In this document: piece by piece, positions 1 to 8,323 of the stretch
Numbering within the stretch: position 1 is the stretch's first letter
Layout: the number at the start of each line of letters is the position of its first letter
Origin: Acidobacteriota bacterium
GTDB lineage: Bacteria > Acidobacteriota > Vicinamibacteria > Marinacidobacterales > Marinacidobacteraceae
Direction: 5' to 3'
Assembly: GCA_028877265.1 (NCBI GenBank)
Contig: JAPPGX010000141.1
Location: 1-39,487, forward strand
DNA: 39,487 nucleotides
The notes under the pieces: model-generated
What the model was told of the DNA's origin: nothing
The model's input: the letters and a program-made list of their open reading frames with translations, nothing else
Database searches by the model: none
Program-made: the position numbers and the translations under genes

Positions 1-24
1 GGGGGGGGGGGGGCCCCCCCCCCC
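1..24. repeat. G13C11 homopolymer run at window edge
   Basis: Thirteen G are followed by eleven C, a fully self-complementary tract at the very first base. It adjoins a copy of the short palindromic repeat at 25-48. It may be a real hairpin, a sequencing collapse or a contig-end artefact. Nothing here is coding. Confidence 0.8.
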
Positions 25-48
25 GTGCCGGTCAGAGACCGGCGTTCC
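25..48 (-). repeat. Short palindromic repeat, edge copy
   Basis: Read on the minus strand this is GGAACGCCGGTC, then TCT, then GACCGGCAC. The stem is 7 bp with a 3-nt loop. It matches the element at 10656-10680 almost base for base, with a loop one base shorter. Two copies in one window, one intergenic and one inside a gene, suggest a dispersed REP-like family. The family is not identified. Confidence 0.65.
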
Positions 49-102
49 AAGCCGGAGGCGCAATGAGCGGGAGTGACGCGGCGCCCCCCGGACGCGGCCG
101 CC

Positions 103-789
103 TCAGAACAGCTTCGGGGCGCCGCGGAGTTCGCGGATCACGTCCCAGTTCCAGCTCCGGCGGGTCTCGGGCGGCAACTTCCCGGTGCGGTCGTGATAGG
201 CGCGGAGGAACCGCTCGGTGGCCGCGTTGACGTAGCCGCCGCCCTTCACCTCCCCGTACTCGGGCACGTACGGCTCCATCAGGGTCTCGAGCAGAGCGTC
301 CCGGCGGTCCTTGGCGATCACGCTCGCCGCCGCCACCGCCACGTGGTGCGACTCCCCGTCGTCCACCGCCTCCAGGTGCGGGTAGCGCTGCCGGAGCGCC
401 TGGAAGAGCCGCTCGCCGTCCGCCACCACCCGGTGCACCGGACCGGCCTCCCGCAGGATCTCGTCGGCCGCGCGCCGTTCGAGGACGTTGAGATCGCCGG
501 CCTCGGCGTAGCGGTCCACCTCGCCGGCGTCCAGCACCCGCACGACGATCCGCTCGGCCAGACGCTCGATGTGCGAGGTCAGTGCCCGGCGGTGCGTGCG
601 CGCCGCGTCGCCGGCGCCGAACTGCTTGGAGTCGCGCACTCCCAGCCGCGTGAGGGCTCCGGCCTTCAGGGGGTCCAGCGCCACGCCGGCGACCACCATC
701 GGTCCGAACGCGGCGCCCCGACCCGCTTCGTCGAGGCCGAGAACCCAGCGGCCGGAGGCGTTTTCGGTGCCGCTCGCGCGCTCCGCCAT
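103..789 (-). CDS. rnhB: Ribonuclease HII
   Basis: This endonuclease cleaves the RNA strand of RNA-DNA hybrids and removes ribonucleotides misincorporated in DNA, acting in the cytoplasm. The 228 residues match the family length. The N-terminal motif GLDEAGRG supplies catalytic Asp20 and Glu21. Asp124 in VVADGERLF and Asp164 in ASVIAKDRRD complete the DEDD set. A DSK motif follows at about residue 53. The C-terminus (GGGYVN, then a RRSWNW segment) is of the type seen in archaeal-like RNase HII rather than the Escherichia coli form. The ATG is preceded by TAGGCT and only 6 nt, with no Shine-Dalgarno sequence, so the message may be leaderless. It is divergent from the beta-barrel gene at 831. 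The function call is secure from the motifs. Confidence 0.93.
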   Translation of the reverse strand: MAERASGTENASGRWVLGLDEAGRGAAFGPMVVAGVALDPLKAGALTRLGVRDSKQFGAGDAARTHRRALTSHIERLAERIVVRVLDAGEVDRYAEAGDLNVLERRAADEILREAGPVHRVVADGERLFQALRQRYPHLEAVDDGESHHVAVAAASVIAKDRRDALLETLMEPYVPEYGEVKGGGYVNAATERFLRAYHDRTGKLPPETRRSWNWDVIRELRGAPKLF

Positions 790-795
790 CGGGCT

Positions 796-801
796 AGCCT
801 A
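796..801 (-). promoter_or_regulatory. Candidate -10 box for rnhB
   Basis: The minus strand reads TAGGCT, 6 nt, then the ATG of rnhB. Transcription starting about 7 nt downstream of the box would begin at or next to the start codon. No convincing -35 is visible. The same arrangement recurs at 29659, 27875 and 19048. Confidence 0.4.
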
Positions 802-830
802 CCGCCGCATTCGTTCCTGAGGTCCTGTTC

Positions 831-1745
831 ATGCCACGCCCGATCCCGTCGCCGCCGCCACGATCCATCGCCGCGGCGGTCCTGGTCGCCGCCCTCGGCC
901 TGTCGGCCGGGGCCGAGGCCCAGGAGAGCCGCTACCTGCGGATGGAGCTCGGCCGGACGCGCAACCCGGGCATCACCCTCGACGGGTCGGACAACGACTG
1001 GAGCACGCAGTGCGACCTGCTCATCAACCCGGAACAGATCGAGGTCGGCGACCGCTGCGCCACACCCCCGCCCCGGACCTCCTGGTCCCACGACTTCGCG
1101 GCCGGCGGCGGGGTGATCGCCTCGCTGGCGGCCGGCTGGCGCCTCACCCGCCACCTGCGGGTCGAGGGCGAGTACTCGTTCCTCGGCGCAGCCCTCGGCG
1201 ACGAGTTGGCCTTCCGGATCGGCGACGTGGAGACGCAGGACAAGGCGGAGCAGGAACTCGAGACCACCGAGGGGAGCGCCCGGGACCTGAAGGGTCACGC
1301 CGTCTTCGCGAACCTCTATTTCGACCCCGTCCCGGACGCCGGGATCTCACCCTACGCCGGCGTCGGGGTGGGCGCCATGAGCGCCTCGCTCGACTATTTC
1401 GTGCGCTGGAAGCGGAACGACGATCCCGCGTACATCACCACCTTCCAGGATCCGCTGCTGAACGCGAAGGTGGCGGGCACCACCACCATCGGCCGGACCA
1501 CGCTCTCCGACCTGCTCTTCGGTTACCAGGCCATCCTCGGCGTCGAGTTCGGGGGAATCGGACCCGCCGGCTTCGGAGTCCGGCTCCGGCGGGCCTCCTT
1601 CTCTACCCTCGAGGGCGACGACGAGTGGGTGCAGCTCCGCAGCCACGAGTCCGATGTCGGCCGAGGGGAGAGGATCCGCTACGTGATGACCACCGGCGAC
1701 ATCTCGCTCTGGGCACTCGCCTTCACGATCCGCTACGAGTTCTGA
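831..1745 (+). CDS. Outer-membrane beta-barrel protein
   Basis: A 304-residue secreted protein. The signal peptide has an arginine-containing n-region, a hydrophobic core at about residues 12-27, and a likely cut near AEA at 30. The mature part alternates short polar turns with amphipathic strands rich in Gly and aromatics (for example VFANLYFD and SPYAGVGVGAMSASLDYF). It ends in FTIRYEF, with the C-terminal Phe typical of outer-membrane barrels recognised by BamA. Size and strand pattern fit small OmpA/OmpW/Msp4-like barrels. The ligand or role is unknown. Two cysteines, in QCDLL and DRCAT, lie close together and could form a disulfide in an extracellular loop. It is divergent from rnhB. Another beta-barrel of different sequence lies at 12639. 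Membership of the barrel class is fairly sure, the specific family is not. Confidence 0.75.
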   Translation: MPRPIPSPPPRSIAAAVLVAALGLSAGAEAQESRYLRMELGRTRNPGITLDGSDNDWSTQCDLLINPEQIEVGDRCATPPPRTSWSHDFAAGGGVIASLAAGWRLTRHLRVEGEYSFLGAALGDELAFRIGDVETQDKAEQELETTEGSARDLKGHAVFANLYFDPVPDAGISPYAGVGVGAMSASLDYFVRWKRNDDPAYITTFQDPLLNAKVAGTTTIGRTTLSDLLFGYQAILGVEFGGIGPAGFGVRLRRASFSTLEGDDEWVQLRSHESDVGRGERIRYVMTTGDISLWALAFTIRYEF

Positions 1746-1803
1746 CCCGGACGGCGCGCAGCCGCCCCGCCGCGCGCCGCCGGAATAGAGTTCCGTACGT
1801 AGC

Positions 1804-3264
1804 ATGAAGAATGAACGCGGCAAGGGCCGATACAACGTAGTCATCATTGGAGCGGGCACCGCGGGTCTCGTGACGGCCGCCGGCACCGCGGGTCTCGGGG
1901 GCCGCGTCGCACTGGTGGAGGCGGCCAAAATGGGTGGCGACTGTCTCAACTACGGGTGCGTGCCTTCCAAGGCGCTCGTTTCCACCTCGAAACTCATCCA
2001 GGGCATCCGCAATGCGGAAGCCCACGGACTCGATGCGATGGAGCCGCGTTTCCGGTTCCAGCGCGTCTTCGAGCACATGCGCGAGCGGCGCGCCCGGATC
2101 GCTCCGAACGATTCCGTGGAGCGGTTCGAGGGTCTCGGAGTGGACGTCTTCGAGGCGCGCGCCCGGTTCACGAGCCCGCACGCGGTGGAACTCGACGACG
2201 GGACGCGTCTCGAGGGCGCCCACTTCGTGATCGCCACCGGAACCAGGCCGTTCGTCCCTCCGATCCCCGGGATCGACGCGGCGCCCTACTTCACCAACGA
2301 GACGTTCTTCGACGAGCAGGAAACGCCTCCCGAGTCGCTGATCGTGCTCGGGGGCGGCCCCATCGGATGCGAGATGGGCCAGGTCATGAACCGGCTCGGG
2401 GTTCGGGTGACGATCCTCACCGACGTCAGCCGGCTCCTGCCCCGGGACGACGCCGAGGCCTCGAAGGTCGTCCACGAGGCCTTCGCGGCCGAAGGGATCG
2501 AGACGGTCACCGACTGCCGCGTCGAAGCCTTCCGCCGGGAGCCGAACGGCGACATCACCGCGGAAATGGGCTGTAACGGCGGCACCCGCGCGGTCACCGC
2601 TGCGCGCCTCCTGGTGGCCACGGGGAGGTCCCCGAACGTGCGGGATCTCGGCCTCGAAGCAGCCGGCGTGGAGTACGACGTGCGCGGCGGCGTGCCCGTG
2701 GACGGCGCGCTCCGCACGAACGTGGGCCACATCTACGCGTGCGGGGACGTGGCCGGCCCCTACCGGTTCACCCACACCGCCGACTACCAGGCGCGGCTGG
2801 TGGTGCGGAACATCCTCCTGCCGCCTCCCCTGCCCCGCGCGAAGGCGGACTACCGCTACGTCCCCTGGGTGACGTACGTGGATCCCGAAGTCGCCCACTT
2901 CGGGCTCCGGGAGGAAGACGCGGAGGCGAAGAACCTCCCGGTGGACGTCCACCGGCACCACAACGACGACCTCGACCGCGCCATCACCGAGGCGGCGACG
3001 CGAGGCTTCGTCAAGGTCGTCACCCGCAAAGGAAAGGACGAAATCCTGGGCGCCACCGTCTGCGCTCCCCGCGCGGGTGAGATTCTCCACGAGATCATGG
3101 TCGCCGCGAAGCACGGGGTCGGGCTGGCGTCGCTGTCCTCGACGATTCACGGCTATCCCACCTGGGCCCAGGCGGCGCAGCGGGTGGCGGACGCGTACCA
3201 GCGGACCCGGCTCACTCCCCGGGCGAAGGCGATCTTCGAGTGGCTCTACCGGAGGCGGCGATGA
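1804..3264 (+). CDS. MerA/RclA-like flavoprotein disulfide oxidoreductase
   Basis: A 486-residue class I pyridine nucleotide-disulfide oxidoreductase. It shows an FAD Rossmann motif IIGAGTAGL (about 14-22), redox pair Cys47 and Cys52 in GGDCLNYGCVPSK, an NAD(P)H Rossmann motif VLGGGPIGCE (about 180), and the second FAD motif YACGDVAG (about 312). Near the C-terminus it has IHGYPT where lipoamide dehydrogenases and glutathione reductases carry HPT. Tyr at that position is a trait of mercuric reductase and RclA-like enzymes. The MerA heavy-metal domain and the C-terminal vicinal cysteines are absent, so mercury reduction is unlikely and the substrate is unknown. It overlaps the next gene by ATGA. 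A TAGAGT box at 1786-1791 precedes the ATG by 12 nt. The pairing with a TVP38-family membrane protein suggests a membrane-linked redox role, which is inference. Confidence 0.88.
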   Translation: MKNERGKGRYNVVIIGAGTAGLVTAAGTAGLGGRVALVEAAKMGGDCLNYGCVPSKALVSTSKLIQGIRNAEAHGLDAMEPRFRFQRVFEHMRERRARIAPNDSVERFEGLGVDVFEARARFTSPHAVELDDGTRLEGAHFVIATGTRPFVPPIPGIDAAPYFTNETFFDEQETPPESLIVLGGGPIGCEMGQVMNRLGVRVTILTDVSRLLPRDDAEASKVVHEAFAAEGIETVTDCRVEAFRREPNGDITAEMGCNGGTRAVTAARLLVATGRSPNVRDLGLEAAGVEYDVRGGVPVDGALRTNVGHIYACGDVAGPYRFTHTADYQARLVVRNILLPPPLPRAKADYRYVPWVTYVDPEVAHFGLREEDAEAKNLPVDVHRHHNDDLDRAITEAATRGFVKVVTRKGKDEILGATVCAPRAGEILHEIMVAAKHGVGLASLSSTIHGYPTWAQAAQRVADAYQRTRLTPRAKAIFEWLYRRRR

Positions 3265-3941
3265 ACAAGACGCTCAAGCTGGGAGCCCTGCTCGCACTGA
3301 TCGTGGCGCTGGTGGTGGTCTTCCCCATCGGGGAGTGGATCGAGGCCGGAGCCGCGTGGGCCCAGGGGATGGGAACCGCCGGCCTCCTCGTGTTCGCGGC
3401 GCTCTACGCCGTCGCCACCGTGTTCGCGGTCCCGGGGTCGGCGCTCACCCTGATCGCAGGCGGCGCCTTCGGGTTCGCCGCGGGCACCGCCGCCGTCTGG
3501 CTCGGCGCCACCGCGGGACTGGCGCTCGCGTTCCTCGCCGCCCGGCGACTCGCCCGCAAACGGGTCACCGGCTGGCTCGCAGGCAAGCCATCCTTCGCCG
3601 CGGTGGACCGCGCGGTGGCCGCGGAGGGCTGGAAGATCGTCTTCCTCACCCGGCTGACACCCGTCTTCCCCTTCACGGTGCTGAACTACGCCTACGGCCT
3701 CACCGGGGTCTCGTTCCCCGGCTATCTGTTGGCCTCGGCGACCGGGATCCTTCCCGGAACGCTTCTCTACATCTATCTCGGGAGCAGCGTCGCCCGCGCC
3801 GTCTCGGGCGAGTCGGACCCGCTCGAAGCCGGGTTGCGGATCGTCGGGCTCGCCGCGTTCGTGCTGGTCACGATCCTGATCACCCGGATCGCGAGGAAGG
3901 CCCTCCGCGAGGCCGGCGTGGAGTCCGGAGGGCCGTCCTGA
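3261..3941 (+). CDS. TVP38/TMEM64 (VTT) family membrane protein
   Basis: A 226-residue polytopic inner-membrane protein of the SNARE-associated/VTT/DedA-like group. The hydrophobic segments lie at about 5-25, 38-60, 65-90, 160-180 and 193-215. The central signature FLTRLTPVFPFTVLNYAYG, with the FPF-NY core, is the hallmark of the family, whose members are implicated in lipid scrambling or transport. I chose ATG 3261 because GGAGGCGG lies just upstream and it makes an ATGA overlap with the flavoprotein stop. Its own stop overlaps the next start as CTGA. The three genes are therefore likely one translationally coupled unit. The molecular substrate cannot be read from sequence. Confidence 0.88.
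   Translation: MNKTLKLGALLALIVALVVVFPIGEWIEAGAAWAQGMGTAGLLVFAALYAVATVFAVPGSALTLIAGGAFGFAAGTAAVWLGATAGLALAFLAARRLARKRVTGWLAGKPSFAAVDRAVAAEGWKIVFLTRLTPVFPFTVLNYAYGLTGVSFPGYLLASATGILPGTLLYIYLGSSVARAVSGESDPLEAGLRIVGLAAFVLVTILITRIARKALREAGVESGGPS
3927..3932 (+). promoter_or_regulatory. Shine-Dalgarno GGAGGG deciding a CTG start
   Basis: GGAGGG ends five nucleotides before CTG at 3938-3940. That CTG overlaps the upstream stop as CTGA. No ATG, GTG or TTG lies nearby in the downstream frame, so this site is the main argument for CTG initiation of the cytochrome gene. Confidence 0.55.
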
Positions 3942-6667
3942 TTCTCCGGCACCGGTTCCTGGCCGCCACCGCGGCGCTGCTCCTGATCAACTCCGGATAC
4001 CTGCTGGCGGCGCGGGGAGCGAACCTCTTCCACTCCGCGCAGATCCTCCTGCACCCGGTGCTCGGCATCGCGGCGCTCAAGCTGATGATCTGGGGGTGGA
4101 AGAAGGTCGGCCCCGCGCTGCGAGCCGATCCGCTGCGGCGCTGGTTCTGGGTCTCGGGGACCCTGCTGGCGCTCACCGGACTGGGTCTCGCCATCGTCGG
4201 ATCGACACCGGCCAGCCGGCCGCTTCTCTACGCCCACCTCGCCGCCGCCGCCGGCTTCGCCGCGCTTCTCGCCACGCGCCGGATGCTGCTCGCTCCGTTG
4301 CTGCTGGCCATCGCCATCCCGGCCGGCGCGCTCCTCAGACCGTTGCTGCCCGCGTCCGGGCCGCTGTTGAACACCGGTCTGCCGCCCACGACCATGGACG
4401 GCGAGGCGATGGGCGGGGCGGACGGACCCTTCTTCCCGTCGGCGGCCGAAACGCTTCACGGAGGGCTCATCCCCGAGGAGTTCTTCCTGGGCAGCGACGC
4501 GTGCGGCCGCTGCCACGGCGACATCACCCACCAGTGGAGCGAGTCGGCGCACCGTTTCGCGTCCTTCAACAACCCCTGGTACCGGCGCTCCATCGAATAC
4601 ATGCAGGAGGTCGTCGGCGTCACCCCTTCGAAGTGGTGCGCCGGCTGCCACGACCACGCGGTGCTCTTCAGCGGGCTCATGGACCGGCCGATCGCCGAGA
4701 TCGTGGACCGTCCGTCCGCGAGCGCCGGACTCGGCTGCGTCTCCTGCCACGCGATCACCCGGGTGAAGGACACGATGGGGAATGCCGGGTTCGTCATCGA
4801 GTACCCGGAGATGCACGACCTCGCCACCTCCGAGGATCCGCTGATCCGGACGCTTCACGACCTCGTGATCCACCTCGACCCCGAACCCCACCGCCAGGCG
4901 TTCCTGAAACCGCTCCACACCGGCGACAGCTCGGCCTTCTGCTCGACGTGCCACAAGGTGCACCTCGACCAGCCGGTGAACGACTACCGCTGGCTGCGGG
5001 GTTTCAACAGCTACGACAACTGGCAGGCGAGCGGCGTGTCCGGAGAGGGCGCCCGCTCCTTCTACTACCCGGATTCGCCGAAGACCTGCGCCGACTGCCA
5101 CATGCCGCCGGTCGCCGGCGAGGATCCGGCCGCGGTGGGCGGCCTCATCCGTTCCCATCGCTTCGCCACCGCGAACACCGCGCTTCCCACCCACTTCGGG
5201 CTGGACGAACAGCTCCAGGCGGTCCGCGACTTCCTCCGCGCCGGACAGGTGACCGTGGACATCTTCGGCCTCGTCCGTGACGATGCCGGCGAAGGTCCCG
5301 ACGATGAGCCGGCGACCGGCGGCCCGGATCCGCTGGCGCTGGCGTCCACCTTCGCGGTCGGAGAAGAGGCGGCCGCACCCACCACCCGCTACGCCGGCAC
5401 GGGTCCGCTCGGCGAGCTGAGCGCCCCGCTCGACGAGGCGTTGCCGGCGCTGGTTCCGGGCGAGACCGTGAGGGTCGACGTCGTGGTGCGCACGCGCAAT
5501 GTTGGCCACTTCTTCCCGAGCGGCACCATCGACGCCCAGGAGGTCTGGCTCGAGTTCCAGGCGGAAGACGCCACCGGACGACCTTTCTTCTGGAGCGGCT
5601 TCACCGGCGAGGCGGGCGAGGCGGACGACGCCCCGGTGGATGGCTCCGCGCATTTCTTCCGCTCGCTGCTGCTCGACGCGCGCGGCAACCCGATCAACAA
5701 GCGGAACGCCTGGTCGGCGCGCAGCGTCCTCTACGTCTCTCCGATACCCCCGGGCGCCGCCCACACGGTGCGCTACCGGTTGCAGGTCCCGGAGGACATC
5801 GAGGGGCCGGTCACCCTGACCGCGCGTCTGAACTACCGGAAATTCGACTGGTGGCACACCCAGTGGACCTTCCGGGGACAGCTCGAGGAAGGCGGCGAGG
5901 TCGCTTCGGCCTACGACGACCGGGCGGTCCGGTTCGCGGACGACCTCGCGGCGCCCGACGTGCCGATCGTGGAGATGGCCACCGGCTCGGTCCGCCTACC
6001 CGTGGCTGGCGAAGCCTCTCCCCCAACCGAAGCCGTCCCGGGTGATCTCGCGCGAGCGCTTCGCTTCAACGACTACGGCATCGGAATGCTGCTCGCAGGA
6101 GATCTCCGCGCCGCCGAGTCCGCTTTCTCCACCGTGGCGCGGCTCGCCCCCGAGTTCGCGGACGCGCCGGTCAATCTCGCGCGGGTGCGCCTGCAGGAAG
6201 GAGATCCCGAGGGCGCCCGGGAGGCGGCGGAAGCGGCCCTCCGACTCGCGCCGAACCTCCCCCGGGCGCTCTTTTTCCGGGCCATGGCGATGAAGGCGCT
6301 CGGCCGCTACGACGAGGCGCTCGCCGACCTGAACGCGGTGCAGGAGGTCTTCCCGCGCGACCGCGTGGTGAACAACCAGGTCGGACGGCTGCTGTTCCTG
6401 AAGCGCGATTTCGCCGAAGCCGTCGCGGTGCTCGAGAGGACGCTCGCCATCGATCCGGAGGACCTCGAGGCCCACTACAACCTGATGCTCGCTTCCCAGG
6501 GGCTCCGGGATCCGGAGCGCGCGGCCCGGCACCGCGAGCTCTACCTGCGCTTCAAGGCCGACGAAGCCTCCCAGTTCGTGACCGGGGACTACCGGCGCAC
6601 GCATCCCGACGACAACAACGAGCGGCTCCCAATCCACGAGCACCGCAACGGGCTCGCGGAGCGCTGA
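3938..6667 (+). CDS. Membrane-anchored pentahaem cytochrome c with TPR tail
   Basis: 909 residues if started at CTG. The N-terminal quarter has about four to five hydrophobic segments (first LAATAALLLINSGYLLAA, last near LLLAIAIPAGALL at about residue 125). Five CxxCH haem motifs follow: CGRCH 189, CAGCH 234, CVSCH 267, CSTCH 335 and CADCH 384. The spacing is irregular, as in cytochrome c554-type proteins. Residues about 500-680 look beta-rich. About 690-870 are TPR repeats with alternating Ala and Leu (for example ALRFNDYGIGMLLAGDLRAAESAF, then FRAMAMKALGRYDEALADL). The haems must be attached in the periplasm, so the domain order gives a membrane anchor, a periplasmic electron-transfer region and a protein-binding tail. 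The start is uncertain. The next in-frame ATG is inside the second membrane segment (LKLMIWGW), which would spoil the N-terminus. Electron donors and acceptors are unknown. Confidence 0.85.
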   Translation: MILRHRFLAATAALLLINSGYLLAARGANLFHSAQILLHPVLGIAALKLMIWGWKKVGPALRADPLRRWFWVSGTLLALTGLGLAIVGSTPASRPLLYAHLAAAAGFAALLATRRMLLAPLLLAIAIPAGALLRPLLPASGPLLNTGLPPTTMDGEAMGGADGPFFPSAAETLHGGLIPEEFFLGSDACGRCHGDITHQWSESAHRFASFNNPWYRRSIEYMQEVVGVTPSKWCAGCHDHAVLFSGLMDRPIAEIVDRPSASAGLGCVSCHAITRVKDTMGNAGFVIEYPEMHDLATSEDPLIRTLHDLVIHLDPEPHRQAFLKPLHTGDSSAFCSTCHKVHLDQPVNDYRWLRGFNSYDNWQASGVSGEGARSFYYPDSPKTCADCHMPPVAGEDPAAVGGLIRSHRFATANTALPTHFGLDEQLQAVRDFLRAGQVTVDIFGLVRDDAGEGPDDEPATGGPDPLALASTFAVGEEAAAPTTRYAGTGPLGELSAPLDEALPALVPGETVRVDVVVRTRNVGHFFPSGTIDAQEVWLEFQAEDATGRPFFWSGFTGEAGEADDAPVDGSAHFFRSLLLDARGNPINKRNAWSARSVLYVSPIPPGAAHTVRYRLQVPEDIEGPVTLTARLNYRKFDWWHTQWTFRGQLEEGGEVASAYDDRAVRFADDLAAPDVPIVEMATGSVRLPVAGEASPPTEAVPGDLARALRFNDYGIGMLLAGDLRAAESAFSTVARLAPEFADAPVNLARVRLQEGDPEGAREAAEAALRLAPNLPRALFFRAMAMKALGRYDEALADLNAVQEVFPRDRVVNNQVGRLLFLKRDFAEAVAVLERTLAIDPEDLEAHYNLMLASQGLRDPERAARHRELYLRFKADEASQFVTGDYRRTHPDDNNERLPIHEHRNGLAER

Positions 6668-6679
6668 CGGATCCGGCGC

Positions 6680-8323
6680 TCAGCCGGACTCCGCCACCGG
6701 CTGCGGCGCCCGGCGCACCGCGCGCTCCGGTCCGGCCGTCTCCGTCATCGGGGGCACGTCGAGTTCCCGCACGAACTTCGACATCAGGAAGAACACCTGC
6801 TCGGCCGTGTTCGTCAATCCGATGACCCGGCTGCGGGTGGGACCGTCGGCGTGCATCCAGGCCGTTCCGTACTTGCGGCGCATCGCCCGCATCACCTCGC
6901 TGCGGTCGCCGGCCAGCTCCCGGGCGAGCGCCCAGGCTTCCCGGTCGCCGCTGCGCATCGCATGGACCAGCGATTGGAGGACGGCATCCGTTCCCTCGCA
7001 GAGGCTGGCTCGCAGATTGCCCAGGTCCGAGTGTTCCGGAAGCTCGCGCAGCGCCTCGCAAAGAGCGCCGACCTGCTCCTCGAGCCAGCCGAGCAGCTTC
7101 TGGCGCGTCAGCATCGAGTTGTGTTCGTCCGCGGACGCCACTCCGTGGCGGATCAACAGATCGGTCTGGAACCTCTCGATCTCCGCCAACAGGCTCCGCA
7201 GCCCGCGCCGCAGCGCCGCGAGATCGGTACCGGACCGGACCGTCTCGAAGTAGCGCGGCAGGGTCTCGAACACGCGCCGCTGCTCGAGATCCACGAGCGA
7301 CAGCGCCGAAACGGCGTCTTCCAGCGCGCCGTCGTGCAGGAACTCGGTCTTTTCCAGTTCCTCCGTCGCCGTAGGCGGCCAGAGCTTCGTGAAGACCCGC
7401 TCCACCGGCCTGACAGCGGCGAGCACGGCCAGGGCGCCGAGCAGATTCACCAGCAGGAGGACGATCGCCATCTGCTGGCCGAGTCCCTGATCGAGGGACA
7501 GAACCAGCGCCTTCATGAGGGGCACGCCGAGTACCAGTTCCAGGAACAGCGCGGGGACTGCCACCACGCAGATCAACACGTTCAGACCCACCTGGCACAT
7601 CGCGACCTGACGGGAGCGGCCGGTCAGGTTGACGGACAGGAGGTACAGGATCAGGGCCGATCCGAAGGTGACCCCGTAGAGGAGCATGATGGTCTGGTCC
7701 ACGGTGAGGACACCCAGCGTCGTCATGCTGATGCCCAGCACGCAGACCGCCGCGCCCGACTGCACGACGACGGTCAGGAGTGCAGCCACCACGAACACCA
7801 GCAGGAGCGAACCCACGCTCCACTGCATCATTTCGCCGAACCACGGATGCTCGGCGAGCGGCGCCGCCGCCGCGACCAGCATGTCCAGCCCCAGGAAGAT
7901 CATCCCCACCCCGAATACGGACGCCGCAAGACGCCGGTAGTCCCCGGCGACCCGGTCGCTGGCCATCGCCAGACCCGCCGCACCCACGACGTACAACGCG
8001 ACGAGGCGGATGTCGAAGGTCAGCATGAACACCAGCAGCGTCACGCCGACGTTCCCGCCGAGGACGATCGCGAAGGCCCCCCGGGTGGAGACCAGCCGCG
8101 ACTTCGCCATGCTCACCACGATGAAGGTGAGCGCCGACATGCTCTGGGTGGTGACGCCGGCAAGCGCACCGATGCCGAAAGCGGCCAGGCGCCTCTCGGT
8201 CCACCGCCTGGCGATGAGGCGGAGGCGCCGTCCCGCGAGCGCCTTGAGGTTCTCCGTCAGGAGCCACATCCCGACGAAGAAGAGCCCGACCCCGCCAATC
8301 ATTCCGCCGAGCACATCGAACAC
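6680..8323 (-). CDS. Na/Pi-cotransporter-like protein with PhoU-like tail
   Basis: 547 residues. The N-terminus GGVGLFFVGMWLLTENLKALAG is the classic opening of the Na+/phosphate cotransporter II-related family. About eight hydrophobic segments fill residues 1-310, in two inverted repeats. The rest (about 330-530) is helical and PhoU-like (LHDGALEDAVSALSLVD...). The duplicated QSSS signature that binds Na+ and phosphate is altered in both copies: QSMSA in repeat 1 and QSGAA in repeat 2. Substrate or ion coupling may therefore differ from true phosphate carriers. The start is GTG, with AGGAGG nine nucleotides upstream on the minus strand. Its 3' end is 12 bp from the convergent cytochrome stop. 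Family membership is clear, the substrate is not. Confidence 0.88.
   Translation of the reverse strand: MFDVLGGMIGGVGLFFVGMWLLTENLKALAGRRLRLIARRWTERRLAAFGIGALAGVTTQSMSALTFIVVSMAKSRLVSTRGAFAIVLGGNVGVTLLVFMLTFDIRLVALYVVGAAGLAMASDRVAGDYRRLAASVFGVGMIFLGLDMLVAAAAPLAEHPWFGEMMQWSVGSLLLVFVVAALLTVVVQSGAAVCVLGISMTTLGVLTVDQTIMLLYGVTFGSALILYLLSVNLTGRSRQVAMCQVGLNVLICVVAVPALFLELVLGVPLMKALVLSLDQGLGQQMAIVLLLVNLLGALAVLAAVRPVERVFTKLWPPTATEELEKTEFLHDGALEDAVSALSLVDLEQRRVFETLPRYFETVRSGTDLAALRRGLRSLLAEIERFQTDLLIRHGVASADEHNSMLTRQKLLGWLEEQVGALCEALRELPEHSDLGNLRASLCEGTDAVLQSLVHAMRSGDREAWALARELAGDRSEVMRAMRRKYGTAWMHADGPTRSRVIGLTNTAEQVFFLMSKFVRELDVPPMTETAGPERAVRRAPQPVAESG

Noticed and set aside
1804..3264. Mercuric reductase or lipoamide dehydrogenase
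   Set aside because: The MerA heavy-metal domain and C-terminal vicinal cysteines are absent. The HPT histidine of lipoamide dehydrogenase is Tyr, so only the broader family name is used.
3077..3937. Upstream extension of the pentahaem reading frame
   Set aside because: It overlaps the TVP38 gene and is Arg/Pro-rich. The coding signal begins only at the hydrophobic segment after 3938.
3773..5857. 694-codon minus-strand open frame
   Set aside because: It is antisense to the pentahaem gene and low in domain signal.
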